Below, piece by piece: positions 10,018-21,216 of a stretch of DNA of 64,000 nt. Made by a program: the position numbers and the translations under genes. The stretch covers positions 519,501 to 583,500 of the forward strand of contig JAJOZX010000194.1 in the NCBI GenBank assembly GCA_023014485.1. Reading direction: 5' to 3'. How positions within the stretch are numbered: the stretch's first letter is position 1; each line of letters starts with the position of its first letter. Origin of the DNA: Bathynomus jamesi. Taxonomy: Eukaryota > Arthropoda > Malacostraca > Isopoda > Cirolanidae. The notes under the pieces are model-generated. The model was not told where the DNA came from and ran no database searches. It saw nothing but the letters and a program-made list of their open reading frames with translations.

Positions 10018-10881
10018 CAGGGTGTTTGAAAACTTTCTGTACAAATTGTAATGGGGGATAGGCAACACCAAGACAAACCCTTTTCGTCTATAAGTGTATG
10101 TCCGCTGATGTCACCATTCGGCGCGCGAGGGCGCTACTGCAATTGGCTAAAAGGTGAAGTGGGCTAGACTCGCACTTGCCGCGGGCATTCTTAAATCAGA
10201 CATAGTACGCGTAACATGGAGCGCTTCATGACTGCTGAGATGGCTGACATGCATATGGTGTATGGGGCTGCCAATGGAAACAGAAGAGCTTGGAATGACG
10301 AAGTCTAAGATTTACGGGCCCTTTTTCTTTGCAGAGGCTACAGTGACAGGGCCTGTTTACTTTGATATGCTTCAAAATTTTCTAGAACCTCAACTTCCTG
10401 AAGATGGCATTCTCGACAATGTAGTCTTTCAGCAGGATGGGGCACCATGTCATTATGCCATAATTGTTCAGACATACCTAAACGAGCGTTTTCCAAATCG
10501 CTGAATTGGACATGGGGGAAATAGGCCCTGGGCAGCGCGATCTCCGGATTTGACCCCATTGGATTTCTTTGCTTGGAGTTTCATTAAATCAGAGGTCTAT
10601 CGCAGAAATATTCGAGATTTATCAGACCTGCGAGATCGCATTTGGCAAGCAGTTGAGAAAATAACACCTGAAATGCTCGGAAATGTGTTCCGCAATGCAG
10701 CTGACTGCTTTGAGATTTGCAGATATACAGATGGAACACACGTGGAAACTACTAATTAAAGATTTTAATGGTGTAATACTTGTAATTTGTATAGAAATAC
10801 ATCTGTATTCAGGTCAGTGTGACATTTGTTTAAAATTCAGCCTATTTCAACAAAATAGATAGGGACTTTTGGGACACCCTG
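10018..10881 (+). mobile_element. Internally deleted DD41D mariner element
   Basis: The ends start cagggtgt on both sides (right end as complement), flanked by TA. The ~864-bp body joins the first codons of a transposase directly to its second half. Confidence 0.8.
10216..10759 (+). pseudogene. DD41D mariner transposase, deleted
   Basis: The ATG at 10216 begins MERFMTAEMADMHMVYGAAN, the usual N-terminus of this group. A deletion near 10285 then fuses it out of frame to the catalytic half. That half holds QQDGAPCHY (second acid) and RSPDLTPLDFF (third acid), with 41 residues between the two aspartates. A stop codon at about 10502 interrupts this segment. The first acid and the rest of the DNA-binding domain are lost. 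The frame otherwise runs to TAA at 10757. Confidence 0.8.
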
Positions 10882-10889
10882 TATATAAA

Positions 10890-11650
10890 TATAAGATCCC
10901 CTCTCAGTTTTTCTTTTTGTAAAAAGGGGTACTTTCTCAAAAAGTTGTGGAAAACAGCTTCTGGAAAAGTTCCTGGATGGCTATAAAATTCAATTTTTTT
11001 TTCATTGACAAGTTTGATGAAGACAAATCCTGAAAAATCCTTAAATGTAACTTCTAATTGAATAATGATACAATCAAGAATTTCATACATAAGCTGTCTT
11101 AACTGGTTTGTGAGCATTTCACTGAATTGTAACTGAGAGGCGTCTCCTGTCTGTGTTTTCACAATTTAAAACATTCTTAGATTTTTCAATACATTTGTAA
11201 ATGACTTCACATCTCAACTTTGAAATAGACGTCACACAGTTCAGAATTTCATTGTTAAATAGTTTTATATCAGCAGCTTTGCTTTGCAAAATGTCAAATA
11301 AAATACTAGAATGCATAAAGATTTTACCATACAAATGCAGTAAATATACAAATGTACTGTTGTTCAGTGTTTGGTAATTTCCCATTGCAATTTGAATTGA
11401 ATTACTGTCCCAACTATCATTATCCAGCATGTCTTTAAATGCAGCCTTGAGTTCAGAATAGTGTTCAATAATTGTCACTACACCCCTTGAGTGATAATTC
11501 CATCTGGTTTTGCTTGGACTGGGGAGTTTAAACCCTCTTTCCCTGAGCAGTTCTGTTCTTTTACTCAAATAACTAAAAAATGTATGAAAACCAGTAAGAC
11601 CAGCTATGAATAGCTTAACTCGGGTAATCTGCTTGTGTTAACCCCTCCAT
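10890..11650 (-). pseudogene. hAT transposase, distal part (minus strand)
   Basis: Two overlapping minus-strand frames read LTGFHTFFSYLSKRTELLRE, then PSKTRWNYHS, then a long helical region. A shift near 11150 separates them. TRW followed by the helical insertion is typical of ZMYM1-like hAT transposases. This piece continues, in protein order, the fragment at 14082-14932. The two were probably one gene later separated by the insertions at 12007-12628 and 13191-13921. The sequence stops at the mariner end at 10881, so the C-terminal E motif is missing. Confidence 0.65.
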
Positions 11651-11691
11651 CTATGGCCTTGGTCAGTTCGAAGTTGACAGGGGTTCTGGTT

Positions 11692-12006
11692 AGGTGGCAG
11701 CAACAGATTTGTTACTCTGCAGTAGCTGGTACCATGTAGGGAATTGCAGTAGTTTTCTTCTATACTACTCTCCAATTTCTTCTTGTAATGGATCAGAGGA
11801 TTCTGTGGAGCTGATTAAACTCTCTGAAGGCTCCCTGATTTTTCTTGTAAGTTCTCTGAAGAGAGCAAGGCTCAAAGGAGAAGACAAAGATTTTTTCTTA
11901 CTGTAGTTTTACTGCTAAAATGTTACAAATAATCTCAGCCTCTAAGTTGGATCAGCCAATTCAGAATAATCAGAATAACAATTTGAAAATTTACATGGGT
12001 TTATAT
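11692..12006. other. Non-coding stretch inside broken hAT gene
   Basis: No convincing frame or repeat. Probably intron or decayed internal sequence of the minus-strand hAT gene. It ends in GTTTATAT, the left target duplication of the next element. Confidence 0.4.
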
Positions 12007-12628
12007 CAGAGGTGGGGAGTCAGAGTCGGGAGTCAGGAGTCAGGAGTCAGGGCTTTTTTGAAGAGTCGGGAGTCAGTAAAAACGACTGACTCCCGACTCT
12101 TTGATTCAATTTCTATATGCCAACAATTTACCAGAATACTACTCTGCCCTAAATAAATATCTTCCTGAACTAATTCTAGATTCACATTTCCACATTTGAT
12201 TTATTGTTCTGGTAAATCTTAGCAAATGAATTTCATATTTCTATTTTAGGATACTAGGTACCATATAAAAATTAGCAATATATTAATTATTAATTTAATT
12301 AGCCCCTATTAGTAATGAGTCGTGGGCCTAATAGAAAATCAGCAGTCTTTAAATATTTTAAGCTAAATGAGGATGAAAGTATTTTTATTTGTCAAGTAGA
12401 AAAGGATGGTAAAGAGTGTAATGCAAAAATTAGTGCTTACACTGGGAAACATGCTAATGCTCCAACTAGAGCCTCAAACTCGAAACGTCATCTACGAAAC
12501 AAACATCCCAATATTTATAAGGTTGTAGATCAGCATGATAAGGAAAGAGTCGGGAGTCGGAGTCAGTTTTTAAAAATACCAACTCAGGAGTCGGGAGTCA
12601 GTTGTTTTTGGCCGACTCCCCATCCCTG
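12007..12628 (+). mobile_element. Non-autonomous hAT (TSD GTTTATAT)
   Basis: GTTTATAT at 11999-12006 and 12629-12636 frames a 622-bp element beginning cagaggtggggagtcag and ending with the complement of cagggatggggagtcgg. Both ends are packed with the word gggagtc in either orientation. The body keeps a BED-finger exon. Confidence 0.93.
12315..12551 (+). pseudogene. hAT N-terminal BED zinc finger fragment
   Basis: From the ATG at 12315 the frame gives a BED-type finger: an aromatic-rich entry (VFKYFKL), C-x6-C in FICQVEKDGKEC, then a loop and KRHLRNKHP supplying the two histidines. BED fingers bind transposon ends. The open frame runs on to 12668, but after about codon 78 it translates only the subterminal array, so no catalytic domain follows. 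It could be a translated decoy DNA-binding fragment or simply deletion debris. Confidence 0.75.
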
Positions 12629-12636
12629 GTTTATAT

Positions 12637-13190
12637 ACCCAAATTTTGTGGGCATCATTATTATTTAATGTTGACTTGTTTAGTTTCTATTCTCTATAGG
12701 CTGCATTATTTTTGCACAATATTTGAAGACAAGGTAAATTTTTTAGCTGTGGCAATGTCTAAACAGATAAACAAGATACTTGAAGATGAAGCCATATTTT
12801 TATCTTAAACCGCATATTGACAGCTCTGATGTTATCATGATCTGCCGAGTTAACTAAAAATGGAAATTGAAATATGCATTTTCACACTTAAACATACATA
12901 TTGGCAAAAATTAAAGACTTAAGAGTTAAAATTAAATGTTAGGCAAGACATGACTTCATCCTTTATAACAAAGAAAATGTACACAGAAAATGGACATTGC
13001 AAAATTTGATCAGGTTTCATTATTAAGCTAATTCTAAAAAATTGATTAAGTAAGTTCAAAAGAAACAATTCACCAATTATTTGGCAAAAATAGAAAGCAA
13101 CTCAAAATTTTATTTAAACTTGTGTTATGCAATTTTGGTCCTTATGTAAAAATGAATATATGAATGTACATACATATGAATATAAGTATT
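12637..13190. other. Non-coding A/T-rich stretch
   Basis: A/T-rich DNA between two insertions, presumed interior of the broken hAT gene. No protein motif recognised. Confidence 0.4.
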
Positions 13191-13921
13191 ACAGTAGACT
13201 CACGATAATTCATAATTTTATAATTAGATTTTTCTAATTCGCAATGACCTAATTAAGCCCCTTTTTTCGATAATGTGTGCCATAATTTCATAATTTGCGC
13301 TAAAGTTCAGATTTATAATTCCACAGAGGAAGCAGGACATGAAGGAAATCCTCGCACTGAGCCATGAGATGCAAGACGACCCTGGCTTCCAAAACATTAC
13401 TGAGGTTGACGTTGAAGAGCTCATCATCACCATGAATGAGCATCTTACTGCTGAGGAAGTGCTCCAGATGGCAGAAAATTCAGAGGCAAGAGGAGGAGGA
13501 AGAAGCAGGCAAGGCCGAGGATGAACAGGCAATGAGGCAGAGAGTGACTGGTCCATAGCAGGCCTCCGGATGTTCATGTCCTACATGAACAAAACAAAGA
13601 AACTCACCATGGAGAAGGATCCTGACATGGAGAGGGCATTGGGAGTGACTGAGAGCATCACACGAGCCAGCAGCACCTACAGTAGACTTCTGGACAGGGC
13701 CATGGCAGCTCAAAAGCAAACAAAAATTACCTCATTTTTCAAGGCTAAGTGATGTACATATTTCTAAATATTAAAGTGTATTTTGATTATTTTTGGGTGT
13801 ATTCTTTGGCCTCCGGAACCAAGCTAATTTTTCCCATTTAAATACATTAAACTATAATTTGTGATTTGATAATTCACAACTTCTACCAGTCCCTACCTCA
13901 TAAATTATCATGAGTCTACTG
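13191..13921 (+). mobile_element. Internally deleted Tigger element
   Basis: The left end acagtagactca..ataatt matches the complement of the right end (aattatcatgagtctactgt), with TA outside. The 731-bp element keeps only transposase C-terminal sequence. Confidence 0.85.
13330..13752 (+). pseudogene. Tigger transposase C-terminal fragment
   Basis: Two short frames (to 13524 and 13570-13752) separated by a shift. The first has an acidic helical segment (EVDVEELIITMNEHLTAEE). The second ends TKITSFFKAK, the ..I..FF.K tail common in Tigger and jerky-like proteins. No catalytic residues remain. Confidence 0.6.
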
Positions 13922-13983
13922 TACATATGAATATAAATATATAATAATATAAGGATTATATAAATATACAAATTATATAAATG

Positions 13984-14047
13984 AATCTAAGAATTATACG
14001 AATGAATCTAAGAATTATATGAATGAATCTAAGAATTATATGAATGA
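13984..14047 (+). repeat. 21-bp tandem repeat, about 3 copies
   Basis: The unit atgaatctaagaattatatga repeats head to tail with one or two changes per copy. Confidence 0.85.
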
Positions 14048-14081
14048 GTACGGTATAAGAATATATGAGCATAGGAATTAT

Positions 14082-14932
14082 TCATTGTTCATTTTTACAC
14101 TTGCATGCATGCAGCAAGACTAAATGTAGTTGATGTGCACAACAGTGGATAAACATGGCATAAGGATATGACTCTTTCACAATGGTGTGGATGTCTCCAG
14201 ATTTCCCTGCCATTACACTACAACCATCATATGTTTGTGCTATTAATTTGTCTTTGCCTATTTTCCAGGTATTCAAAACTCCCAACAAGATATTAGTTAA
14301 TCCACAAGCAGTTTTGTCTTTTGAGACATCATAAAACCTGACAAACCTTTCTCCAATTTCTCCGGTTGAAGTATTAGCAAACCAAAAAATTACTCATTTG
14401 ACTTTTAGTTGACACATCAGTTGTTTCGTTAGCCTAGACAGATACAAAAGGGCTATTTTCTATTTCATTCAAAATCTGTTTATTTACAACATCAATAATA
14501 CATTCTATAAGGTCATTCTGCACATCACTTGAAGTGCCCTTGAAAACAGAGATAGAACTGCTTAAATGATCTTGCATATAAGGCTCTTCTTCGTCCAAAA
14601 AATCTAAAATTTCTAAATAATTTCCCTTATTCAGAGAAGTCTCTGTCTCATCATGTCTGCAAAGAGCTAGTTCTTGGTGCAATAAGAAACATACAGTTGA
14701 AACTAACCTTTTCATTATAAACCTGTTTTAATCAACTTTTTCATTGTGCTTTATAGCAGCATTGCGTGCTGCCTCAGACAGAGCATGTTCTATTCTATTC
14801 TTACCTAGTTCATTAAATTTCATAGCTGCTGTAATGTGTTTGACAGAAGCTTTATGTTTATTCATTTTAGCAATAAAAATTTTTAAACTTTCCTCTCCAA
14901 CACCTAATTTACACCATTCTTGACTACACCTA
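14082..14932 (-). pseudogene. hAT transposase, proximal part (minus strand)
   Basis: Read on the minus strand from a likely acceptor (TTTAATAG at about 14930), segments appear in hAT order: KLGVGEESLKIF.., GNYLEILDFL, then VSV-stop-ANETTDVS, then KLIAQTYDGCSVMAGK, then FIHCCAHQLHLVL. The last two are the second catalytic aspartate and the C..H motif. The usual first catalytic D (ADETTD) is N here, and a stop lies four codons before it. Together with 10890-11650 this is one old ZMYM1-like hAT gene. Its upstream splice site is split from the 5' side by the hAT at 14941-16317. Confidence 0.75.
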
Positions 14933-14940
14933 TTAAAAAG

Positions 14941-16317
14941 CAGGGTTGGCACTAGTGGGCCCAGCCCGAAAAAACCCACCCAGGTTTTTAAAAAAAAAAA
15001 ACACTTGAAAAAACCTACTATTTTACCCACTTGTGGGTTTTTTCATGAAACTTAAGTGCATATGCAATTATTTTTAAAAATTGTCATATAGGCACCTATA
15101 ATGATTTTACACGCAAAGCAAGCAAACATGAGTCAACAAATAGACCTACAGGTATAACTCTTTGGGTGAGGTAGCAGGTTATAGAGTGTAGACATCAGCC
15201 AATCAGGGTGTTATACATCCTGATTCTTCAGTCAACTGCATCTTCAAGGAATTTTCTACTTCTTCATGGATTGTATTTAAAAGTGGACCAGACAAATTTC
15301 GACGGGAAGGTGGAGTGTAGCCTGGTCTTAGGGTCTCTATCATTTCAATAAAATACTTAGACTCTGCACATAGAAATGGAATATTATTTGCATAAAAGAA
15401 TTTGGCTATTTTGTTATCAATGACATTTTTCTGCAAAGTTGTTGTTGTCATGCCAAAATCTTACTTTCTTTTGAATTTTTCTTTTTTTCATCTGTAATTG
15501 TGTCAGTAGTGGTGAGGATGAGTCTGGATCATCTGAGAGGTCTATGTCATGGCAGTATGAAGATGATGTACTGGCAGTATTGTCAGTCTTGTTTCTTCAT
15601 TCCATGTTTCAAACATTTCATTAAATGCATTTTTATTCACTCTATTTTATTAATTATTTCATTACTGCAATGTTTGCATCTAACTTTACTAGTCCCATCA
15701 ATAATATTGACTTCACTCCATTCATGCCCTGATTTTCTTCCTGATCCAAAGGTCTTTGGCATTATTTAATGCAGTTATAACTTCAAACAGACTAATTCTG
15801 TAGGCTAGCAGTAAAGATAAATATGCTGTTGCCAGTTTGTTTTATTTAACTGTGAAATAAAAGAAAAAATATTCAGTAATATGAATTAAATAGATATAAC
15901 TAGCTGAATTAAGTTCCCTTTGGGAGCTGTAATTCATCTACTTCCAGCAGAAGACACAGGGGCCTGTCTTCCATAGGAAGTATAGCCTAACAAATAGGAT
16001 AATTTACCACACCAAATTTAGTTCAAATTGGTCCATGTTTTCCAAATTTTGTTGTGAAGCTCAATCTGAGAAAATAATAACTTTTTATGCTTAATTGCCT
16101 GGAAGGCAACCTTTTTGCTAAAAACAAGACAAATGTTATATTAATAGTGTACGGTACAGTACAGTATTATTATAAAAATAAGAATAGATAGGTCTAATAT
16201 GAACTACCATATGGACATATGAAAAAAACCAATTTTACCCGGGTTTTTTTGGGTTTTAGGTGAAAAAACCCACCTGGGTTGGCTTTTTCAAAAAAAGTGG
16301 GTTTCTTGCCAACCCTG
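14941..16317 (-). mobile_element. hAT element (TSD TTAAAAAG)
   Basis: TTAAAAAG at 14933-14940 and 16318-16325 frames an element with ends cagggttggca and its complement. Subterminal DNA is packed with acccacc/gggtttt words in both orientations (14950-15050, 16225-16310). The duplication falls in the pyrimidine tract of the older hAT gene. Confidence 0.93.
15203..15762 (-). pseudogene. hAT transposase N-terminal fragment with BED finger
   Basis: The minus-strand ATG at 15762 gives MPKTFGSGRKSGHEWSEV and then VRCKHCSNEI, the first half of a BED finger. A frameshift near 15640 leads to KMHLMKCL, the histidine half. Further on, 15451-15203 reads IAKFFYANNIPFL....LRPGYTPPSRR, the helical segment that precedes the catalytic core. 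The frame stops there and the core is deleted. The element is therefore non-autonomous. Confidence 0.7.
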
Positions 16318-16325
16318 TTAAAAAG

Positions 16326-17030
16326 TAAACAATAAAAACAAAAAGTTTATTCCTTTTTAAACTGCCCAGCAACCATGGTGTCATTGTATACGGTACCACC
16401 TCATTTGAAAATATCTCATACATTTACCATCTTTTTGTTGTGAGAGTAAATGAGTAGGAGGTTTTTTCCTTTAATTTTAAGTTTTTCTTCTAAGTTTAGT
16501 TGAGAAAAAAAGTTTCATTATTAATTAAAAAGTCCACTAAATCCTCTAATTGATCCACCTCCATCATGACAACACACACAAATGCACAGAACAGCGTTAA
16601 GCATCCGCAACCACAGTGTAAATCACACTGCAATGCTCACCTGTCAAAGTCTGTAGGCGCACCTTCATAGCTACTGGAAATCCCCACCTTCCCCTACCTG
16701 AGTTCCCCCCTTACTCCGCCCCTCACATCTATAATAATTGCCGTGTGCACATGTGTGCCAGGCAGGCAATTCTGACCCAGCCTTCAAGCTGCTGCTGGTC
16801 AGTGTTTAGCAACACTGATTTAAAACATTGTCCTCGTGTTGTGCTTGCATTTGATGAGTAATTACAGACTCATAGAAATGCAATTCATTAAAGATATTGC
16901 TAACATCTCATAGATAAAATTAAATAATGTAAAATCCATTTTTATTATTTGCTATTTATTATTAAAATGTCCCAAATTTTTGGGTAGGCTGAGCCTTAGA
17001 GCCTTAATGGACACTTCACCACTGATCAAA
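16326..17030. other. Non-coding stretch, 5' side of old hAT gene
   Basis: Includes a C-rich portion (16640-16790) and a small inverted repeat cagtgtttagcaacactg at 16800-16817. It may be leader or promoter DNA of the minus-strand hAT gene. No frame recognised. Confidence 0.35.
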
Positions 17031-17032
17031 TT

Positions 17033-17576
17033 TAGTGATGTGAGTCATTTTTTATTTGTCATTTTTTTTTTGTTTAAAACGAAGAGAGTCTATTTTTTTG
17101 TTTTTTATTGTTTTAAACTTATTCCATATTTTTCTTCCTTTAATCTAATAAGTATATTAGTATTACCTATAATTTACTATACTACCATGCTTATACGGTT
17201 ATACCTAGTATATATATAGTCAATTATTAGTCATCTTTTAGAAAAACTGAATCATGCAAAAAGTATATAATAGAAAGGAAAAACAAACCCTCATTTTTTA
17301 TATGTATATATATTTTTTAACTAGAACATAAAACATTCTTCCTCATTTCAAACAACATACATAATTGTGATTGGCAAGAGTACCAGTATATATATTCCAG
17401 ATAGAAAAAAAAAATATTCACCTTTTTGTTAACCTAATGTTGTTTAACCTAATGTTGTTTAACCTTCATTTCCATGGAAGAATCATCACTAGATTGGGTA
17501 GAGCATATATGCTAGTTTCAATATCACAGGTACTGGTATAAAACAATATATATAATTGTGATTGGCAAGAATACCA

Positions 17577-17610
<34 letters not shown>

Positions 17611-18449
17611 TCCAAATAGAAAAATAAAAAAAATAAAAATATTCATCTCTTTCTTTAACCTTTGTGTTAACCTAATGCTGTTTAACTTTCATTATCTGAT
17701 TCTATTTCCATTGAAGAATCATTATCACTAGATTGATTAGAGCATATAGTTTCAATATCACAGGTACTGGTATTTATTGCAGATTTGGATGTTGACAAAG
17801 CCAATGTAGCACCATGTTTTACTTCACTTTCTTGGAATTTTGCATTTTGGGATATAAATACTAGCTTTGCTACTCTGTCTGTGCTTAATTGGTTTCTTTT
17901 GGCTGTATGGATATTACTGTATGTGCTAAATGATCTCGGAGGTAATGAAAGGGCGAAATAGAGGTGTATGAGTTTGTGTAGGTATATATGTATATGGGTG
18001 TATGTGTATGTATATATATGGATGGTCTCGGGGGGAAAATATGTCATTGCGGGTCTAGGTTCTAAAGGATAGTTAAGCGGGAGATTCAAAATCTGAGGCA
18101 TGGATGGGAGAGTCCTGGAAAGGTTGGACAATGGGCAGTCAGCTCCCAGCCAGTGTTCTCGCAAGTTTAACGGATCTCAAGATACTGTACAAGACTTTCA
18201 GTGCAAGAAAGAGGCCAGTTTTTTCTGTAAATAGGCTGAAAAGGACATTCTATACTGGTACCATATGGCCTATTTTATTATTTATTTATTTATTTTTCTA
18301 ATATATATCATTGCAAAAGTATACCTTATAATTAAATTGGCAGTATCTATATTAATTATTAAAAAAAAAAAAAAAAAAAAATTTTAAAAACTACAAAAAC
18401 GACAAAAAAAACCATGGACATAAAAAAAAACATTTTTTTTAACATCACT
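17033..18449 (-). mobile_element. Non-autonomous hAT, copy B
   Basis: Collinear with 6281-7825 over almost its whole length. It differs by small indels, a (GT)n in place of a (TA)n near 17578, and a shorter GT/TA region near 17980. The ends are tagtgatgtg and acatcact. The flanks ctgatcaa (17022) and ctgatcat (18451) look like an imperfect target duplication. Confidence 0.85.
17682..17945 (-). pseudogene. hAT transposase C-terminal relic, copy B
   Basis: Same minus-strand peptide as copy A (RNQLSTDRV, AKLVFISQN, acidic tail ending SMEIESDNES), with only about three substitutions over roughly 83 codons. Upstream reading is low-complexity sequence. Confidence 0.6.
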
Positions 18450-18454
18450 GCTGA

Positions 18455-19233
18455 TCATCAGTTATGTTCGGCAAAAATACCATGAGCCTGTTGTATCGGG
18501 AGACACCATGTGAAGACAAGTACTACCAGTATCAGAGGAAAAGCCATTTGTTAATTTTTCACAATGACTAAGAAGCTTTACAACACACTGAATTAGAGTC
18601 CACTGATGATTATTGAAAGATGCTACAGTATGTATGTCATAGTCTGAGGTATATGCAACAAGTGCAGTTTTTTGTTGAAGAAGTTGTTGTAGTATATAGA
18701 ATGTAGAGTTCCAGTGGGTGATAACATCTCTCATAAGTTTGTTTTTGGGTAAATTATGTTGCTTCTGGAATTCGTTAAGTCTGTCAAAGGCTGGAGATGA
18801 ATAATTAAAATGCAACAGATTGGGCACACAATTGCACATATCTCTGAAACAGACTTCTGGCTATGAGGGGCTTCATCAACTGCAAGTGCTAAAGTATGAT
18901 TCATACAAGCAACAGGAGTAATTTTGAAAATGTTAACAGCTTTAGTAATATTACAACCATTGTCATGCACAACTGCTCTTTATTGACCATTCTTGCAATA
19001 TAGAAGTCAATGCAGTTGCAAACATGAGTACATGGGACTCTGGCATATTTTTGGTAGCTAAAACAATGCTGCTTTTGCTAACATTTACTAATTCTATGTG
19101 CTGTCAAACTGATAAAGGCTCCAGTTTTTTATAGTGATGCCTAATAACCCAAATAAAACATTCAATATTCAGCCAAATAATTTTGCACCAAATATTCAGT
19201 ATTTGGTGAATTTTAGTATTCGGTACATCCCTA
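18455..19233 (-). mobile_element. ZBED-type hAT fragment with 5' end
   Basis: The right edge (19131-19233) ends in cggtacatccct and carries the words gaatatt/ttcggt in both orientations, a hAT end on the minus-strand 5' side. The coding remnant follows. The 3' side is lost or cut by copy B at 17033-18449. Confidence 0.65.
18462..19100 (-). pseudogene. ZBED-like hAT transposase fragment
   Basis: The minus strand gives NMPESHVLMFATALTSILQE, then VVHDNGCNITKAV with the second catalytic D, then CMNHTLALAVDEA (C..H motif). After a frameshift near 18840 comes LMRDVITHWNSTFYILQQLL, equivalent to the TRWNS block. This is the middle of the hAT catalytic domain. The first D and the final E are missing, and stops and shifts are present. 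Confidence 0.75.
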
Positions 19234-19603
19234 ATACTCATATATATAATGCTACACACAGACCATGCATGGAACAAGGAACTCTTCTGGGGAAATTAAA
19301 TCCACTAGCTATAGTCTGAATAAATACTATCATACCTCTTTTAATGAAGCCTCAGCCAATGGATTTTCATTTAATGGACATGAAAAAATATTCATTTAAT
19401 AAATACTGTACTGTATAATAGTAAGTTTAGTATCGTACCATTCAAGAAAAAAAAATCAATCAAACATGAGTGAAAAAGAACCAACGATAAAGTCTGCCAC
19501 CATCTTTGTTGTTTATACCGTAATGAAATTGGTTGATACCATAATGAAATTGACTGGATTCTTTGGATCTGATATATTTGCATGTCCTTTATAAATAGAT
19601 ATA
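19234..19603. repeat. Dispersed repeat, inverted relative to 22430-22622
   Basis: catggaacaaggaactcttc at about 19268 recurs as its complement near 22588, and actatcatacctcttttaat near 19330 as its complement near 22475. The pieces are separated by unrelated sequence of different length. Probably two copies of a short non-autonomous element of unknown type. Confidence 0.5.
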
Positions 19604-20533
19604 CAGGGTGGGCGGAAAGTAGCTCCCTATTTTGGATTCGTAAAAAAATACGTATATTATCCATTTATTTCAGAAGAAATAATATGAAAAGGTAGGCATA
19701 CATGGTAGGTTTTCTCTAAAATTCAATGTGGGCTCCAACTCTTTCCACCAGCTTCTGGAGCCGCCCAGGAATGGCATCCACTGACTTTACAGGAACTCCG
19801 GCGGGATGGAGGACATGACTTCCCGAATTCGGTCCTCCAGTTCTTCCAATGTCCTCGGTTTGGTGCGGTAGACTTCTTCCTTTACCCACCCCCAAAGAAA
19901 GAAGTCGCACGGTGTCAAGTCGGGGCTCCTGGCTGGCCATTGATGTGGACCACGACGACCCATCCAACGCCCAGGGAAGTGGGCATCCAGCCACTCACGG
20001 ACAACAAGAGCGAAGTGCTGAGCGGTACCTTGCTATGTTGCGAAATGAGGTCTGGCCGGTTGTCAGCACATGGGAGAACATCGACAATCTGATATTTATG
20101 CAAGATGGCGCCCCTCCGCACTTCGCTCTTGTTGTCCGTGAGTGGCTGGATGCCCACTTCCCTGGGCGTTGGATGGGTCATCGTGGTCCACATCAATGGC
20201 CAGCCAGGAGCCCCGACTTGACACCGTGCGACTTCTTTCTTTGGGGGTGGGTAAAGGAAGAAGTCTACCGCACCAAACCGAGGACATTGGAAGAACTGGA
20301 GGACCGAATTCGGGAAGTCATGTCCTCCATCCTGCCAGAGTTCCTGCTAAAGTCAGTGGACGCCATTCTTGGGCGGCTCCAGAAGCTGGTGGAAAGAGTT
20401 GGAGCCCACATTGAATTTTAGAGAAAACCTACCATGTATGCCTATCTTTTCATATTATTTCTTCTGAAATAAATGGATAATATACGTATTTTTTTACCAA
20501 TCCAAAATAGGGAGCTACTTTCCGCCCACCCTG
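19604..20533. mobile_element. Foldback DD41D mariner, ~415-bp arms
   Basis: 19604-20017 is almost exactly the reverse complement of 20119-20533, leaving a 101-bp loop. Outer ends are cagggtgggcggaaagtag, with TA on both sides. The arms encode the C-terminal half of a mariner transposase and its 3' UTR, once on each strand. A transcript across the element would fold into a long double-stranded RNA. Confidence 0.95.
20034..20421 (+). pseudogene. DD41D mariner transposase C-terminal half
   Basis: The frame reads NEVWPVVSTWENIDNLIFMQ, then DGAPPHF (second acid) and ARSPDLTPCDFF (third acid), 41 residues apart. It continues to HIEF and TAG at 20419. The N-terminal DNA-binding domain and first acid are absent. 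The 3' part is duplicated in inverted orientation in the left arm. Confidence 0.85.
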
Positions 20534-20693
20534 TAGAGTGTAGCATATTTGTGGATAGTAGTCTATTATGACTTGATCCTCTGGATCAGAGATTCTATCT
20601 TTAGTTTTAAATCGATAATTAATTAGTTTTAAATTAATAATTATTTAGTTTCGTAAAAATTGGTCATTGCCAATTTACCGGCAGTTTTTACAT

Positions 20694-21216
20694 AAATTTC
20701 GGTACTTGTGGGTTATCTATCGCCACTTTTTAATATTTTTTTTATTTATTTATTTTTATATATTAAGAGAAGAGGATTCTTTATACTGTACAGCATTGAC
20801 GATTGGTTAGGTTAAGTCGTGCTAGTTTGGTTAAATAAAAAACTTTTTAATATTTTTTTATTTAGTTATTTTTATATATTAAGAGAAGAGGATTCTTTAT
20901 ACTGTACAGCATTGACGATTGGTTAGGTTAAGTCGTGCTAGTTTGGTTAAATAAAAAACTTAATATTTTTTTTATTTAGTTATTTTTATATATTAAGAGA
21001 AGAGGATTCTTTATACTGTACGGCATTGACGATTGGTTAGGTTAAGTCGTGCTAGTTTGGTTAAATAAAACGGTATTTAACCAAACTAGCATGACAACCT
21101 AACCAATCGTCAATGCCGTACAGTATAAAGAATCCTCTTCTCTTAATATATAAAAATAAATAAATAAAAAAAATATTAAAAAGTGGCGACAGATAACCCA
21201 CAAGTACCTAAATTTC
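20694..21216. repeat. Foldback repeat with three 115-bp tandem units
   Basis: The landmark gagaagaggattc recurs at 20767, 20883 and 20997 in direct orientation and once inverted near 21138. The outer flanks (ggtacttgtgggttatct at about 20701 and its complement near 21205) are also inverted. The unit contains gacgattggttaggttaagt, shared with other palindromes of the window. Confidence 0.88.

Noticed and set aside
13984..14047. Short regular repeats resembling a CRISPR array
   Set aside because: The 21-bp units are head to tail with no spacers, and the DNA is eukaryotic.
19849..20033. N-terminal part of the open frame at the left arm of the foldback mariner
   Set aside because: It is the antisense of the transposase arm; real coding similarity starts only near the loop at about 20034.
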